From: a virus
DNA length: 36,802 nt
Strand: one strand, 5' to 3'
Virus record (IMG/VR): IMGVR_UViG_3300010399_000061
Location: 1-36,802 of that record
Numbering within the stretch: position 1 is the stretch's first letter; each line of letters opens with the position of its first letter. A program made the translations under genes and the position numbers. The notes beneath the pieces were generated by a model. It was given only the letters and a program-made list of their open reading frames with translations. It was not told the origin of the DNA and did no database searches. Shown one piece after another: positions 1 through 7,115 of this stretch.

Positions 1-1
1 T

Positions 2-142
2 GACAAAAATCACGCCAGAAACGCAAAGGCCCGGGCATCCGAGATGGAAAATAAAGGCAAATTGTCAAAATCTGCCGAATCAAAAATTGATGCGAAGGCA
101 AACAAGGTGTTAAAAGCCAGTTCTGGAAGTAAAAAGAAGTAA
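2..142 (+). CDS. DUF6582-like small phage protein, C-terminal part (continues from 36715)
   Basis: This is the 3' portion of a gene whose start lies at the right end of the window (36715). Reading frame 2 gives DKNHARNAKARASEM and then a Lys/Ser/Ala-rich tail ending KKK. Joined across the ends it makes a protein of about 73 residues starting MAKLTTKARNSLPKSDFAGP and containing DRSYPVNDKNHARNA. That pattern is recognised from a widespread phage and bacterial family (DUF6582-like). No biochemical function is known to me. The protein is very basic and may bind nucleic acid, which is inference only. Its continuity over the ends is the best evidence that the genome is circular or circularly permuted. 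Confidence 0.75.
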   Translation, partial: DKNHARNAKARASEMENKGKLSKSAESKIDAKANKVLKASSGSKKK

Positions 143-177
143 TCGTATAGAATTATTCCAATAAGGAGGGTATAGTT

Positions 178-246
178 ATGAAGAAAGCATTGCCTAAAAA
201 AGAAACGAAGAAAATGGGCAGTAAACGTAAAAAAGAATCTTATTAA
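178..246 (+). CDS. 22-residue Lys-rich microprotein
   Basis: A 22-codon ORF starting MKKALPKKETKKMGSKRKK and ending ESY. It is preceded by a near-perfect Shine-Dalgarno AAGGAGGG ten bases upstream and lies 35 bases after the DUF6582-like stop. The next gene (265) begins 18 bases after its stop. About half the residues are Lys or Arg, so it could bind DNA, RNA or an acidic protein, but I recognise no family. The strong ribosome site and operon position support translation. The small size leaves real doubt. Confidence 0.5.
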   Translation: MKKALPKKETKKMGSKRKKESY

Positions 247-264
247 TCACAGGGAGTGATTGAG

Positions 265-471
265 ATGACTGAAAGGGATTTCAGGGATACGAAAAACCCT
301 GATCGCAACAACAAAATCACGACTGATTATGATAACGATATCATGATGGCAGGTCGCGCCCGTAACAATCAATATAACGATACAAATCCCATGATTGAAA
401 AGGAAGGATTCCTTGGTATAGACGATCTGGACAGGATTCGACGTAAAAATCTTGCCCACAAAACCAGATAA
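265..471 (+). CDS. hypothetical 68-residue protein
   Basis: The start is set at ATG 265, eight bases after a GGGAG site, rather than at an in-frame GTG at 256 that lies inside that site. The 68-residue product (MTERDFRDTKNPD...) is hydrophilic, rich in Asn, Asp and Arg, and has no membrane segment or known motif. It lies between a basic microprotein and a fibre-like protein in the late rightward operon, so a minor virion role is possible but unproven. Confidence 0.6.
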   Translation: MTERDFRDTKNPDRNNKITTDYDNDIMMAGRARNNQYNDTNPMIEKEGFLGIDDLDRIRRKNLAHKTR

Positions 472-496
472 TTATTATTTATAAGGAGATAAATAA

Positions 497-1321
497 ATGC
501 CTATTACCGCTATTGCCCGGAATTTTGACGGCGATCCGAATATCGTTACCATTGTTACCAGTGATGATCTGGCAACGATTACAACTGCCGACTATGTCAC
601 AAGCCAGCAAACAGAAATTGAAGCACTGCAAAATGGTGAATTTCAATGGGCTGATACTGACATCGTACTAATCAGTTACGCGCCTGACTTTCTGGTTAAC
701 TTCTTCAAATACGACGCCGCAACAGCTTCATTCGTCGCCAATCCGGCAGCCGGTGGCTTAAGTGATACTCTGGCCAGTGGACGTATATTCGTAGGCAGTG
801 CGGGCAACGTAGCGACAGGCGTGGCAATGTCAGGTGACACAACCATATCCAATACAGGAGCCGTTGCAATTGGTGCAAACAAAGTATTGAGTTCAATGGT
901 TTCTCCATTGCTGCTTAAGTATATCGCTGTCCCCATTACCGCTGCTGAATTCAATGGCATGTATGATGCGCCCAAATTGCTGATTGCTGCCGGTGGTGCG
1001 GACACACTTATAGTGGTCGAACAAATGGTATTGGCCATGACTTTCGTATCAGCCCAATATGCGGCAGGTGGCGTAGTTGCCGCTCAATATGACTCCACTG
1101 TACATGGTGCAGGCGTGCTGATTACAGCAGCAGAAGCCGCGGCCGATTTCACAGGAGCAGCAGCAAGTACTACCTTCCGCTCCCTGACAAGCACTGCCGT
1201 AGCTCCCTTTGCTACTTCTGTTAATAAGGGCGTTTATCTCAGCAACCAGACAGCAGCCTTTACTACCGGTGATAGTACCTTCGTGGCTCATCTCTGGTAT
1301 CGCACAGTACCAACAGTGTAA
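497..1321 (+). CDS. fibre-like or decoration structural protein
   Basis: 274 residues after a clear AAGGAG site. Residues 1-80 form an acidic N-terminal module (MPITAIARNFDGDPN...). Residues about 90-130 contain the Gly/Thr/Ala motif IFVGSAGNVATGVAMSGD followed by TTISNTGAVAIGANKV, which is common in repeats of phage tail fibres and is echoed in style by the fibre at 34071. The last 130 residues are Ala/Gly/Val-rich, beta-prone, and end in HLWYRTVPTV. No membrane segment is visible. It probably forms a head or tail appendage. It lies upstream of the lysis gene and downstream of the tail fibre across the circle junction, so it belongs to the late operon. Exact assignment is uncertain. Confidence 0.65.
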   Translation: MPITAIARNFDGDPNIVTIVTSDDLATITTADYVTSQQTEIEALQNGEFQWADTDIVLISYAPDFLVNFFKYDAATASFVANPAAGGLSDTLASGRIFVGSAGNVATGVAMSGDTTISNTGAVAIGANKVLSSMVSPLLLKYIAVPITAAEFNGMYDAPKLLIAAGGADTLIVVEQMVLAMTFVSAQYAAGGVVAAQYDSTVHGAGVLITAAEAAADFTGAAASTTFRSLTSTAVAPFATSVNKGVYLSNQTAAFTTGDSTFVAHLWYRTVPTV

Positions 1322-1330
1322 CAATATACC

Positions 1331-1360
1331 TAATTGCGCTATTTAATTATGGCGCAATTA
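1331..1360 (+). other. inverted repeat between structural gene and endolysin
   Basis: TAATTGCGC (1331-1339) pairs perfectly with GCGCAATTA (1352-1360) around a 12-base loop. It fills the gap between the fibre-like gene and the lysozyme. No clean U-run follows, so it is a weak terminator at best; it could be an RNA-stability hairpin or a processing site that adjusts endolysin expression. Confidence 0.4.
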
Positions 1361-1377
1361 ATTTAAGGTGGGCGTAT

Positions 1378-1785
1378 ATGATCACTTTAAAAGACTGGAT
1401 CAAAAAGTGTGAAGGCTATAATTCTCATCCCTATCTTGATACGGCTGCAAAGCTCACTATTGGATGGGGACGCAATCTTGATATCACTGGCATAAGCCTT
1501 GATGAAGCTGAATTAATGCTGGATAACGATATTTCAACAGCCATTAAGGACCTGAACCCCTTGTCCTGGTATTCCATTCAACCACCAAATACCAAAGAAG
1601 CGCTAGTCAATATGTGTTTCAATCTGGGCATTGCACGCCTCTTGCAATTCAAGGATTTAATCACAGCCCTTGAACAAAGAAACTATGCGGCAGCCGCCCG
1701 TGAAGTACTTGACAGCAAATGGTCCGAACAGGTGGGACAACGCGCAAAAGACGTGGCCCTCATGATTCGCGAATCAAAATCATGA
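1378..1785 (+). CDS. endolysin, T4-type lysozyme (glycoside hydrolase 24)
   Basis: 135 residues, shorter than T4 lysozyme (164). It cleaves the beta-1,4 bonds of peptidoglycan to release progeny. The family triad is intact: Glu12, Asp21 and Thr27 in the E-x8-D-x5-T arrangement (T4 uses E11, D20, T26), followed by IGWGRN. The C-terminal helical part has the usual NMCFNLG segment. There is no signal peptide or membrane anchor, so it is a cytoplasmic enzyme that would need a holin, and no holin is adjacent. Start ATG 1378 follows AAGGTGG. Its stop overlaps the start of the nuclease gene in ATGA (1782-1785), so the two are translationally coupled. Confidence 0.93.
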   Translation: MITLKDWIKKCEGYNSHPYLDTAAKLTIGWGRNLDITGISLDEAELMLDNDISTAIKDLNPLSWYSIQPPNTKEALVNMCFNLGIARLLQFKDLITALEQRNYAAAAREVLDSKWSEQVGQRAKDVALMIRESKS

Positions 1786-2174
1786 ATCCAGAACAAATAG
1801 ACCACATTAATCTGGTCAACTGGTTTCACCACGAATACCCCGAACTAGCCGATGACTTTCACCATTTTGCCAATGAACGCCGATGTTCAATCCAGCAAGG
1901 TAGACTTTTAAAACGCATGGGCGTCAAAAAAGGGGTGGCCGATTTCTTTCTGGCAATACCAATGACTTATCAGGCAGGACTATGGCTTGAATTAAAAGTT
2001 GGAAAGAATAAACTATCCAAAGAACAATCCGCATTTCTGCACCGAAAATCCGAACGCGGCTACAAGGCATTATGTGTTTATGGCTTTGAACAGGCAAAAG
2101 ATGCAATCCTAAGCTATTTAACTGAATATAATGCAATTAGGCACGTGGATGCACTAAAAACCAGTATAATTTAA
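1782..2174 (+). CDS. VRR-NUC family nuclease
   Basis: 130 residues. The PD-(D/E)XK-type core is visible: GVADFFL with Asp54, then LELKVGK with Glu70 and Lys72, then KLSKEQSAFL with Gln82, the normal VRR-NUC order. Stand-alone VRR-NUC proteins in phages are thought to cut branched or structured DNA, as Holliday-junction or flap nucleases. Its location at the end of the late operon after the endolysin, rather than with the replication genes, suggests a role in resolving concatemers during packaging or in late DNA processing (inference). The start at 1782 is chosen over longer in-frame starts because it forms an ATGA overlap with the lysozyme stop. Confidence 0.88.
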   Translation: MNPEQIDHINLVNWFHHEYPELADDFHHFANERRCSIQQGRLLKRMGVKKGVADFFLAIPMTYQAGLWLELKVGKNKLSKEQSAFLHRKSERGYKALCVYGFEQAKDAILSYLTEYNAIRHVDALKTSII

Positions 2175-2247
2175 ATACAATTTGTGGGTCCTATTTTTCT
2201 TGCGATACATGGTTAAAAAAATCGTTATAAATCATATGCATTGACTA

Positions 2248-2279
2248 CTAAGTCTGATTATCGCGGTTATCAGACTTAG
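2248..2279. terminator. 11-bp inverted repeat between convergent operons
   Basis: CTAAGTCTGAT (2248-2258) pairs perfectly with ATCAGACTTAG (2269-2279) around a 10-base loop. It overlaps the stop codon of the last leftward gene and sits 73 bases past the stop of the rightward nuclease gene. On the minus strand a run of seven T occurs about 30 bases further on, which is not the canonical spacing. It probably marks where the two convergent transcripts end, but it could be a 3' stability hairpin. Confidence 0.45.
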
Positions 2280-2457
2280 CGGGATCAGATAATGACTTTT
2301 TTCTTTCATCAAAATATTGCCACATATGTTCAAGAGAACAAAAATGTATGACATGGGTTAAGTCGTCATAAAATGGGGTCCAAGCGACTATTGCTTTTGA
2401 GTCTTTTGTGATATCAGTGTCGCACAAGGCGCATGTTATTGTTGTTATCTTAGTCAT
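2248..2457 (-). CDS. small zinc-binding (treble-clef-like) protein
   Basis: 69 residues, last gene of the leftward early operon. A CALC pair near residue 9 and HFCSLEH near residue 38 give the CxxC...HxCSxxH spacing of small treble-clef or TRASH-like zinc folds. The C terminus is polar (SLSDPAKSDNRDNQT). It starts at 2457 in an ATGA overlap with the upstream gene. Function is unknown; small phage zinc proteins of this kind often modify host enzymes, which is inference here. Confidence 0.65.
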   Translation of the reverse strand: MTKITTITCALCDTDITKDSKAIVAWTPFYDDLTHVIHFCSLEHMWQYFDERKKSLSDPAKSDNRDNQT

Positions 2458-2921
2458 TCGGTCACCATTAAGGGATTCTTCTTTATCAATTGATCAATTA
2501 TCGATTGGCATTCATTTTCCATAAAATTATATGTTCGATGAATAGTAAAAGGTTCAACACAATCAAAAAATGAATCACTTAATTTTGTTTCACCAAAATA
2601 TTTTAATACTGTATTTTTAGATCGGCCATCATAGGCGTGTGCAGCATCAAAACCGATCCAAATATCGTCACAGGCAATATCAAGTAATTTTTTGGCGCTA
2701 TGAGACTGTGAAAAAAAGGTTAACCCGCCATGACAGTCGATATCATCGTAGTCAAATGGTTCAGAGATAGCTACATAACCACACCGCGTACCCATTTCCG
2801 TAAATGTGATAAGATATTCAATTCCTTTATAGCTGCCACCACCTTCGATTACAATTCTGGAATTTACTGGTAAAAACTCTTTATCTCCTTTTAATTCCAG
2901 TATTTTTGTTATACAAGTCAT
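2454..2921 (-). CDS. conserved phage protein with HGG and WIGFDAAH motifs
   Basis: 155 residues. It contains CGYVAISEPFDYDD, then CHGGLTFF near residue 63, and later DDIWIGFDAAHAYDG near residue 85. I recognise this HGGLT...WIGFDxAH signature from a family of unknown function found in many phages and prophages of diverse hosts. The conserved His, Asp and Gly residues look like a metal site or a catalytic site, but no activity is known to me. It is coupled by ATGA to genes on both sides in the leftward operon. Confidence 0.7.
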   Translation of the reverse strand: MTCITKILELKGDKEFLPVNSRIVIEGGGSYKGIEYLITFTEMGTRCGYVAISEPFDYDDIDCHGGLTFFSQSHSAKKLLDIACDDIWIGFDAAHAYDGRSKNTVLKYFGETKLSDSFFDCVEPFTIHRTYNFMENECQSIIDQLIKKNPLMVTE

Positions 2922-3109
2922 TCAATCACCTTTAATTCTTCAGATTGTTGGTTTTTAATATCTTCCAATAAGGTTTTAATGTCTTTTGTCATTATGTCAA
3001 TTTCAAAATCACTTTTACCTGAATGTAAATTTTTGAGATATAGCAAAACCTGGCGATACCCATCTGCCAATCCGATTAATTCTATTATTTGTTTTTCACT
3101 GATTATCAT
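2918..3109 (-). CDS. hypothetical 63-residue helical protein
   Basis: A short acidic and Lys-rich protein (MIISEKQIIELIGLADG...), predicted helical throughout, with no Cys pairs or membrane segment. It overlaps the upstream gene by 14 bases and the downstream gene by an ATGA junction, which argues for real translation in the early operon. No family is recognised. Confidence 0.55.
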   Translation of the reverse strand: MIISEKQIIELIGLADGYRQVLLYLKNLHSGKSDFEIDIMTKDIKTLLEDIKNQQSEELKVIE

Positions 3110-3281
3110 TTAAAAACCTTATTTGGTATTCAGGATTTAATCTATCCAGTATGGATTTGGATTGTTCGCATGTTCTTATTGCATGCAAAATAATAGGACT
3201 TGTGATTTTCATTTCCTGAAAAACTCTTAATTTCAGGCAAAGATCTTTATATTCCTGATATTTTGTTTCAGTTGGTTTCAT
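3096..3281 (-). CDS. hypothetical 61-residue protein
   Basis: The start is placed at 3281 (MKPTETKYQEYKDLCLKLR) because GGGAG lies just upstream of that ATG. A longer reading from 3311 would put this site inside the coding region. The protein is basic and helical with no recognised domain. It overlaps the stop of the upstream gene and the start of the downstream gene, in keeping with the tight packing of this operon. Confidence 0.55.
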   Translation of the reverse strand: MKPTETKYQEYKDLCLKLRVFQEMKITSPIILHAIRTCEQSKSILDRLNPEYQIRFLNDNQ

Positions 3282-3483
3282 CTTCTCCCTTCCTCTTTTT
3301 TTTATCTTCATATTGCCATTTTCTGATATCGAACATTAATCCTGATGTTAATGTCGAAGCTCTGGAAGCCAGCAATGCCGCCGGGCCATTATTAGGGCAA
3401 ATCCTGTAGGCTGCGTATATAAAATCATGTATTTTGACTAATTCTGTGTATATGTCATCCAGATAGTCTTCATTGATGGTCAT
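3268..3483 (-). CDS. hypothetical 71-residue protein
   Basis: Begins MTINEDYLDDIYTELVKIHD and has a small hydrophobic centre (GPAALLASRASTL) too short to be a confident membrane segment. It ends in a charged KKKRKGEDETN tail. It is coupled to the upstream gene by an ATGA junction at 3480-3483. No family is recognised. Confidence 0.55.
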   Translation of the reverse strand: MTINEDYLDDIYTELVKIHDFIYAAYRICPNNGPAALLASRASTLTSGLMFDIRKWQYEDKKKRKGEDETN

Positions 3484-3842
3484 TTAAAATTATCCTTGCA
3501 GTCCTGAAACCCTTTTTTATACATTTCAATAAAGACTTCATCTATTTCCGGATATGAACATAATATTTTTTCAAGATCTTTTCGATTTAGATATTCTTCT
3601 ATTAAATATCCTGCATGCTGACTTATATGCTTGTCAGTAAGAAGGCTGTAATCAATGGATTCATGCTTGCATTTATCTTTAGAATTTACTCTGAGCCATG
3701 CTGCAGATATTTGTGCGGCTTCCTGGAAACCCAGAATATAAGTTTCCATCTGGATGCGATCAATCTCGGATGCTCTTTTCAATTTGAGCTGCTGAAGCAT
3801 ATTGCGAAGTTCAATTAACTTTTGTTCCAGTTCACCAATCAT
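3480..3842 (-). CDS. hypothetical 120-residue coiled-coil protein
   Basis: The N terminus (MIGELEQKLIELRNMLQQLK) has leucine-rich heptads, suggesting a coiled-coil dimer. The middle contains CKHE near residue 57, a possible remnant of the zinc-knuckle motif of the neighbouring paralogues, but no second CxxC is present. The start codon follows the upstream stop directly (TAAATG). Function is unknown. Confidence 0.6.
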   Translation of the reverse strand: MIGELEQKLIELRNMLQQLKLKRASEIDRIQMETYILGFQEAAQISAAWLRVNSKDKCKHESIDYSLLTDKHISQHAGYLIEEYLNRKDLEKILCSYPEIDEVFIEMYKKGFQDCKDNFK

Positions 3843-4058
3843 TTAACAGCCCCATCTAACTTTATTGCATTTTGTACATTCTTCTACAGCACATGAGTAA
3901 CATTGACCTTCAAATTTATGCTCGCAATAGCTATCAATCATCCCGGTAATCTTCATTCGCAACATTGACAAAGCATCGCTACAATTTGTAGTTTTGGATT
4001 TGGTGTAATTTATAGACCAAAGCAGATATTCAAGTTCAGGCAGGGTAAAGTCATTCAT
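3843..4058 (-). CDS. MNDFT-family zinc-knuckle protein, copy 1
   Basis: 71 residues starting MNDFTLPELEYLLWSINYTK. The N-terminal helix MNDFTxxELExL is shared with the next two genes. It is followed by MIDSYCEH and a C-terminal CYSC...CTKC pair, giving a likely zinc knuckle (C-x-H plus CxxC). The start at 4058 makes an ATGA overlap with the upstream stop; a longer start at 4085 would run deep into the neighbour. It belongs to a tandem family produced by local duplication. Its role is unknown; DNA or protein binding is inference. Confidence 0.68.
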   Translation of the reverse strand: MNDFTLPELEYLLWSINYTKSKTTNCSDALSMLRMKITGMIDSYCEHKFEGQCYSCAVEECTKCNKVRWGC

Positions 4059-4252
4059 TCCCAATATGCTCCGCATTTCATGCATTTTTCCGCTGCATAA
4101 TCTTTGCCAATCTCACCATCATGTTCACAGTAGTTATCAATCAGGGACTGGATTTTATGCACTATTTCGTCAAAATCACCCTTCCAAACCCATGAAAACG
4201 GTTTGACGCATCTTTTTATAAACTCAAGCTCTTCTTTGGTGAAGTCATTCAT
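4055..4252 (-). CDS. MNDFT-family zinc-knuckle protein, copy 2
   Basis: 65 residues: MNDFTKEELEFIKRCV, then IQSLIDNYCEHDG, then CMKCGAYWE. Same plan as its neighbours: an N-terminal helix, a LIDNYCEH linker and a C-terminal CxxC. It overlaps the upstream copy by eight bases. Related short proteins with ELExI...MIDNYCEH...CxxC are familiar from other proteobacterial phages, always without known function. Confidence 0.7.
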   Translation of the reverse strand: MNDFTKEELEFIKRCVKPFSWVWKGDFDEIVHKIQSLIDNYCEHDGEIGKDYAAEKCMKCGAYWE

Positions 4253-4433
4253 TATGATGCCTCTTGCAATCAGGACACGGCTTAATCATATTGGCAGGCC
4301 AATGTTTTTCGCATGACTCCTGATAATTGTCTATCATGTCAGATATTTTCTTTCTCAATACAGAATTACCCAGATAGACAGTTATAAGAGCAAATTCTAT
4401 GTCCTCAAGTTCAGTTTTGGTGAAGTCATTCAT
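4245..4433 (-). CDS. MNDFT-family zinc-knuckle protein, copy 3
   Basis: 62 residues: MNDFTKTELEDIEFALITVY, then ISDMIDNYQESCEKHW, then CPDCKRHHNE. The C-x-x-H and CxxC ligands are kept, although the YCEH box is altered to YQESCEKH, so this copy has diverged. It is coupled to the upstream gene by ATGA at 4430-4433. Confidence 0.7.
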   Translation of the reverse strand: MNDFTKTELEDIEFALITVYLGNSVLRKKISDMIDNYQESCEKHWPANMIKPCPDCKRHHNE

Positions 4434-4615
4434 TTATAAACCCTTCCACATTTTTTACATTGAACATTTCCTTTTGAATCTTGTCCAAACCTTGTATCAG
4501 GTTCGTGGTCACACTCGTTCAGTTTAATCAATGCCAGCTTAACCAGATCAATAGCGGTGATAATTTGTGAGATAGCTTCATACAAATGATTTATCGCAAT
4601 ATCTTTATTTTTCAT
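4430..4615 (-). CDS. zinc-knuckle protein of the same set, diverged N terminus
   Basis: 61 residues from the ATG at 4615, which overlaps the upstream stop as ATGA. The N-terminal helix (MKNKDIAINHLYEAISQ) differs from the MNDFT copies. The C terminus keeps CDHEP...CKKCGRVYK, the same C-x-H / CxxC ligand pattern and the same aromatic-plus-Lys end as the next gene (CVSCGKFYR). Function is unknown. Confidence 0.66.
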   Translation of the reverse strand: MKNKDIAINHLYEAISQIITAIDLVKLALIKLNECDHEPDTRFGQDSKGNVQCKKCGRVYK

Positions 4616-5184
4616 CGGTAAAACTTCCCGCATGACACGCATTTAAAGGTCGGTGCACCTCCCCATTCGATCGCGCCGTATTGTTTGCCGTCGCTTTCAT
4701 GCTGGCAAACATCATCCTCTAGCTTATGATGCTTTCTGATGGATTCGGAACATAATGACGACATCGACATATCATCAGAACGTGTCGATATTTCCTCATT
4801 TTTTAAACATGTCCAGTAACTGATTTGGGCTTCGATAAGGGATTCACGCGTCGGAAATATTTTTGATTCGATTTCATATCCTTTCCATATAGTATCTTTC
4901 ACCTCAATCAATCCATACTGCCCCTCAATATATGAATCAATCCAAAATTCTTCAGGCCCTTCATTATCGACCCATACTTTTTGACCCACTTGATATTTTG
5001 GCTTTGGTTCGTTATCCAGATAGTTATCAAGCCAAAATAATTCATTTTCCAGTTCGTCACGTAATTTCTTGAGTTCCAAATGTTTTATTTCAGTAGCAGA
5101 AATCAGTCGTTTATCTCGCCATATTTTCAGTATATGAATATTATCTGCTGGTACTTCACGCTGAAAAACTTCGATTTCAATCAT
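4612..5184 (-). CDS. hypothetical protein with SH3-like segment and C-terminal zinc knuckle
   Basis: 190 residues. Residues 1-60 are helical and charged. Residues 63-110 (YQVGQKVWV...FWIDSYIEGQYGLIEVKDTIWKGY) look like a small beta-barrel of the kind found in SH3/KOW-like phage proteins. The tail (CQHESDG...FKCVSCGKFYR) repeats the zinc knuckle of the four smaller genes downstream. It therefore looks like a fusion of that knuckle to another domain. It overlaps the upstream gene by eight bases. No activity can be assigned. Confidence 0.65.
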   Translation of the reverse strand: MIEIEVFQREVPADNIHILKIWRDKRLISATEIKHLELKKLRDELENELFWLDNYLDNEPKPKYQVGQKVWVDNEGPEEFWIDSYIEGQYGLIEVKDTIWKGYEIESKIFPTRESLIEAQISYWTCLKNEEISTRSDDMSMSSLCSESIRKHHKLEDDVCQHESDGKQYGAIEWGGAPTFKCVSCGKFYR

Positions 5185-5413
5185 TCTTCATCCTCATGTA
5201 CTCCTGATTCAATAGCTCCTGTTTTAATTCTATGCTTAATGGCGTCAAATCACCTTCCGACATATGGTAAGCCAGGTTAGTCAAATAAATGTAAGCAGGG
5301 AATATTTTTGATGGCAGTCTTGTCTTAACGCCCCTTTCCATGTCCTGAAAGAAATGTATGATCTCTTTTAATTCACGTAAAACGCCCAGGCGCATTTTAT
5401 TCAGGTCATTCAT
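5177..5413 (-). CDS. hypothetical protein with MND-type N terminus, no zinc motif
   Basis: 78 residues starting MNDLNKMRLGVLRELKEIIHF. The start resembles the MNDFTxxEL opening of the zinc-knuckle family further down the operon, but Cys ligands are absent. It is helical and lacks membrane segments. It may be an outlying member of that family or an unrelated protein; the similarity covers only a few residues. It overlaps the helicase stop by eight bases. Confidence 0.6.
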   Translation of the reverse strand: MNDLNKMRLGVLRELKEIIHFFQDMERGVKTRLPSKIFPAYIYLTNLAYHMSEGDLTPLSIELKQELLNQEYMRMKND

Positions 5414-7115
5414 TAAAATATTTTCTCTTTATCTTCGTGCCACTGCTATCAGGCACAATGGATAGTCTGTAGGGTGAATCTATTGTTTGCAACATTTGTT
5501 CCACCATATGCTTATTGCTCAAGTGCATATACCATCGACTGGATTCGGAGCAATGCTTTCTGACAAACTGGCCATAAAATACATTTTTTGCCCGTTCATT
5601 TATTGGCGAATAGTTTTCATATATATTGCCGACCCGTCCTGCCGAATCCTGACATTTATAAACACACTGCACCCGGAATCTGTCTTGTGTCCCCGATACC
5701 CTGTATTTGGCTTCAAGCACCAGCACATCTATCACGGGCTTTTTAATTACCTCCAGTGACAACTTTTCATTTGGATCGATCAACTCTTGTTCGCAAAGCC
5801 TGCATTGCCGGGATGCAATATCATTTTTAACCTTGCATAGTTCGTTTGGGCATTCCTTGAATTCGAAATAATAATCACATCTTTTGTTATTAACAACACC
5901 AATGCAGCGCCTTGCATATTCTGTATTCATTTTCTGACATTTGGGACACAGAATGACAAGCGGTTTGTCACGGTCAATCGTTTGTTTGAGCGCCTCCAGC
6001 AATATGGGGTTATCCCAATCGCTGTGACGTTCAATGTTTCCTGCAAAATCCATGATCAGGGCGTCTTGCTTTCCGGTGGCTTCTGAAAGTCGCAGGGCAC
6101 GCCCCATAGTTTGTACAAGTAACACCAGACTTTCGGTGGGCCGTAGATAGGCGATGGTGTCATAAGCAGGTACATCCACGCCAACAGATATAATAGCAAT
6201 GTTAACAAGATACCGAACATCACCCTGTCTGGCCATTTCGAGTATTTTGGTCCGCTCATCTTGTGGTGTCTCCCCTAAAATGATTGCTGATTCTTCCGGT
6301 GGTAAATGACTTAATATTTCGTGGGCATGTTTTTTTGTGGTTGCGAAAAGAAACACGCCAAACCTGTTTTCTATTTCCATGACATGGACTATTTGCTTGC
6401 AAATCAATTCTGTCAAACGGGCGCTTTGTTCAATTACCTCCGCCAATTGTTTTTGGTCGAACTGGCCATTTGATTTTACTTTAACACGGGAAAAGTCGAT
6501 TACCAGATCGGGATCAATTGTAAAAGAAGGGTTGATCAAATACTCATCCCTTATCAATTGTTCAGTCGTTATATTGCCAACCTGAGATTTGAATAGACAC
6601 CCTTCACCAACTATTGCGCTTCCCTTGTATCTAAAATTTGTGCCAGTTGCGCCAAGCAATCGCATCTCTGGATACTCGTGTTTAAAATGGCGTAAAATCC
6701 GCATAAAGCAAGTACGTTGATCAAGATAGTTAATATTATGGGCCTCATCAACCACAATGACGTTGAATTTGACGCGTCCGATATCTTCATTTTTATTTAT
6801 TCCGTTAAGTATTGATTGGGGCGTCCCGAAAACGACAGGAGCTGATGATATTTTAGAATCCAAAGCCGCACAAAATATAGATGAATGACCGCCCTGAGCA
6901 TTGAAGGTTTCACTGTTATTTCGCACGAGCTCCGCATTGTTTACCAGACACAATGCTCGCTTGCCATGCTTTTCAAATGTCAGAAGTATATCTGCCAGCA
7001 TTAATGATTTACCCGCACCAACAGACGCCATAAGCAATACTGGCTCATCACTTTTTTTCAAGGCTTGCCAGCATTCGTTTACAGCTTGTCGTTGATAGAG
7101 GCGCAATTGCTTCAT
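5406..7115 (-). CDS. superfamily 2 DEAH helicase with C-terminal zinc ribbons
   Basis: 569 residues. An N-terminal RLYQRQAV Q-motif-like segment is followed by Walker A (ASVGAGKS, 30-37), the DEAH box (123-126), motif III GATGT (155-159) and motif VI QTMGRALR (335-342), so both RecA-like lobes are complete. After residue 389 come eight cysteines in pairs or near-pairs (C390, C393, C404, C413, C422, C427, C438, C441), probably two zinc ribbons. It resembles restriction-enzyme-type (ResIII) phage helicases. Likely roles are DNA unwinding in replication, recombination or fork restart; the substrate is not shown by sequence. It is coupled to the upstream AP2 gene by ATGA. Confidence 0.9.
   Translation of the reverse strand: MKQLRLYQRQAVNECWQALKKSDEPVLLMASVGAGKSLMLADILLTFEKHGKRALCLVNNAELVRNNSETFNAQGGHSSIFCAALDSKISSAPVVFGTPQSILNGINKNEDIGRVKFNVIVVDEAHNINYLDQRTCFMRILRHFKHEYPEMRLLGATGTNFRYKGSAIVGEGCLFKSQVGNITTEQLIRDEYLINPSFTIDPDLVIDFSRVKVKSNGQFDQKQLAEVIEQSARLTELICKQIVHVMEIENRFGVFLFATTKKHAHEILSHLPPEESAIILGETPQDERTKILEMARQGDVRYLVNIAIISVGVDVPAYDTIAYLRPTESLVLLVQTMGRALRLSEATGKQDALIMDFAGNIERHSDWDNPILLEALKQTIDRDKPLVILCPKCQKMNTEYARRCIGVVNNKRCDYYFEFKECPNELCKVKNDIASRQCRLCEQELIDPNEKLSLEVIKKPVIDVLVLEAKYRVSGTQDRFRVQCVYKCQDSAGRVGNIYENYSPINERAKNVFYGQFVRKHCSESSRWYMHLSNKHMVEQMLQTIDSPYRLSIVPDSSGTKIKRKYFNE

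Noticed and set aside
676-1324. Long minus-strand ORFs opposite the fibre-like gene
   Set aside because: They lack ribosome sites, oppose a well-supported gene and have unnatural composition; they are shadows of its Gly/Ala-rich codons.
6056-6259. Minus-strand ORF with a membrane-like segment inside the helicase gene
   Set aside because: It starts inside the helicase coding region in another frame on the same strand with no ribosome site; the helicase motifs are intact there.
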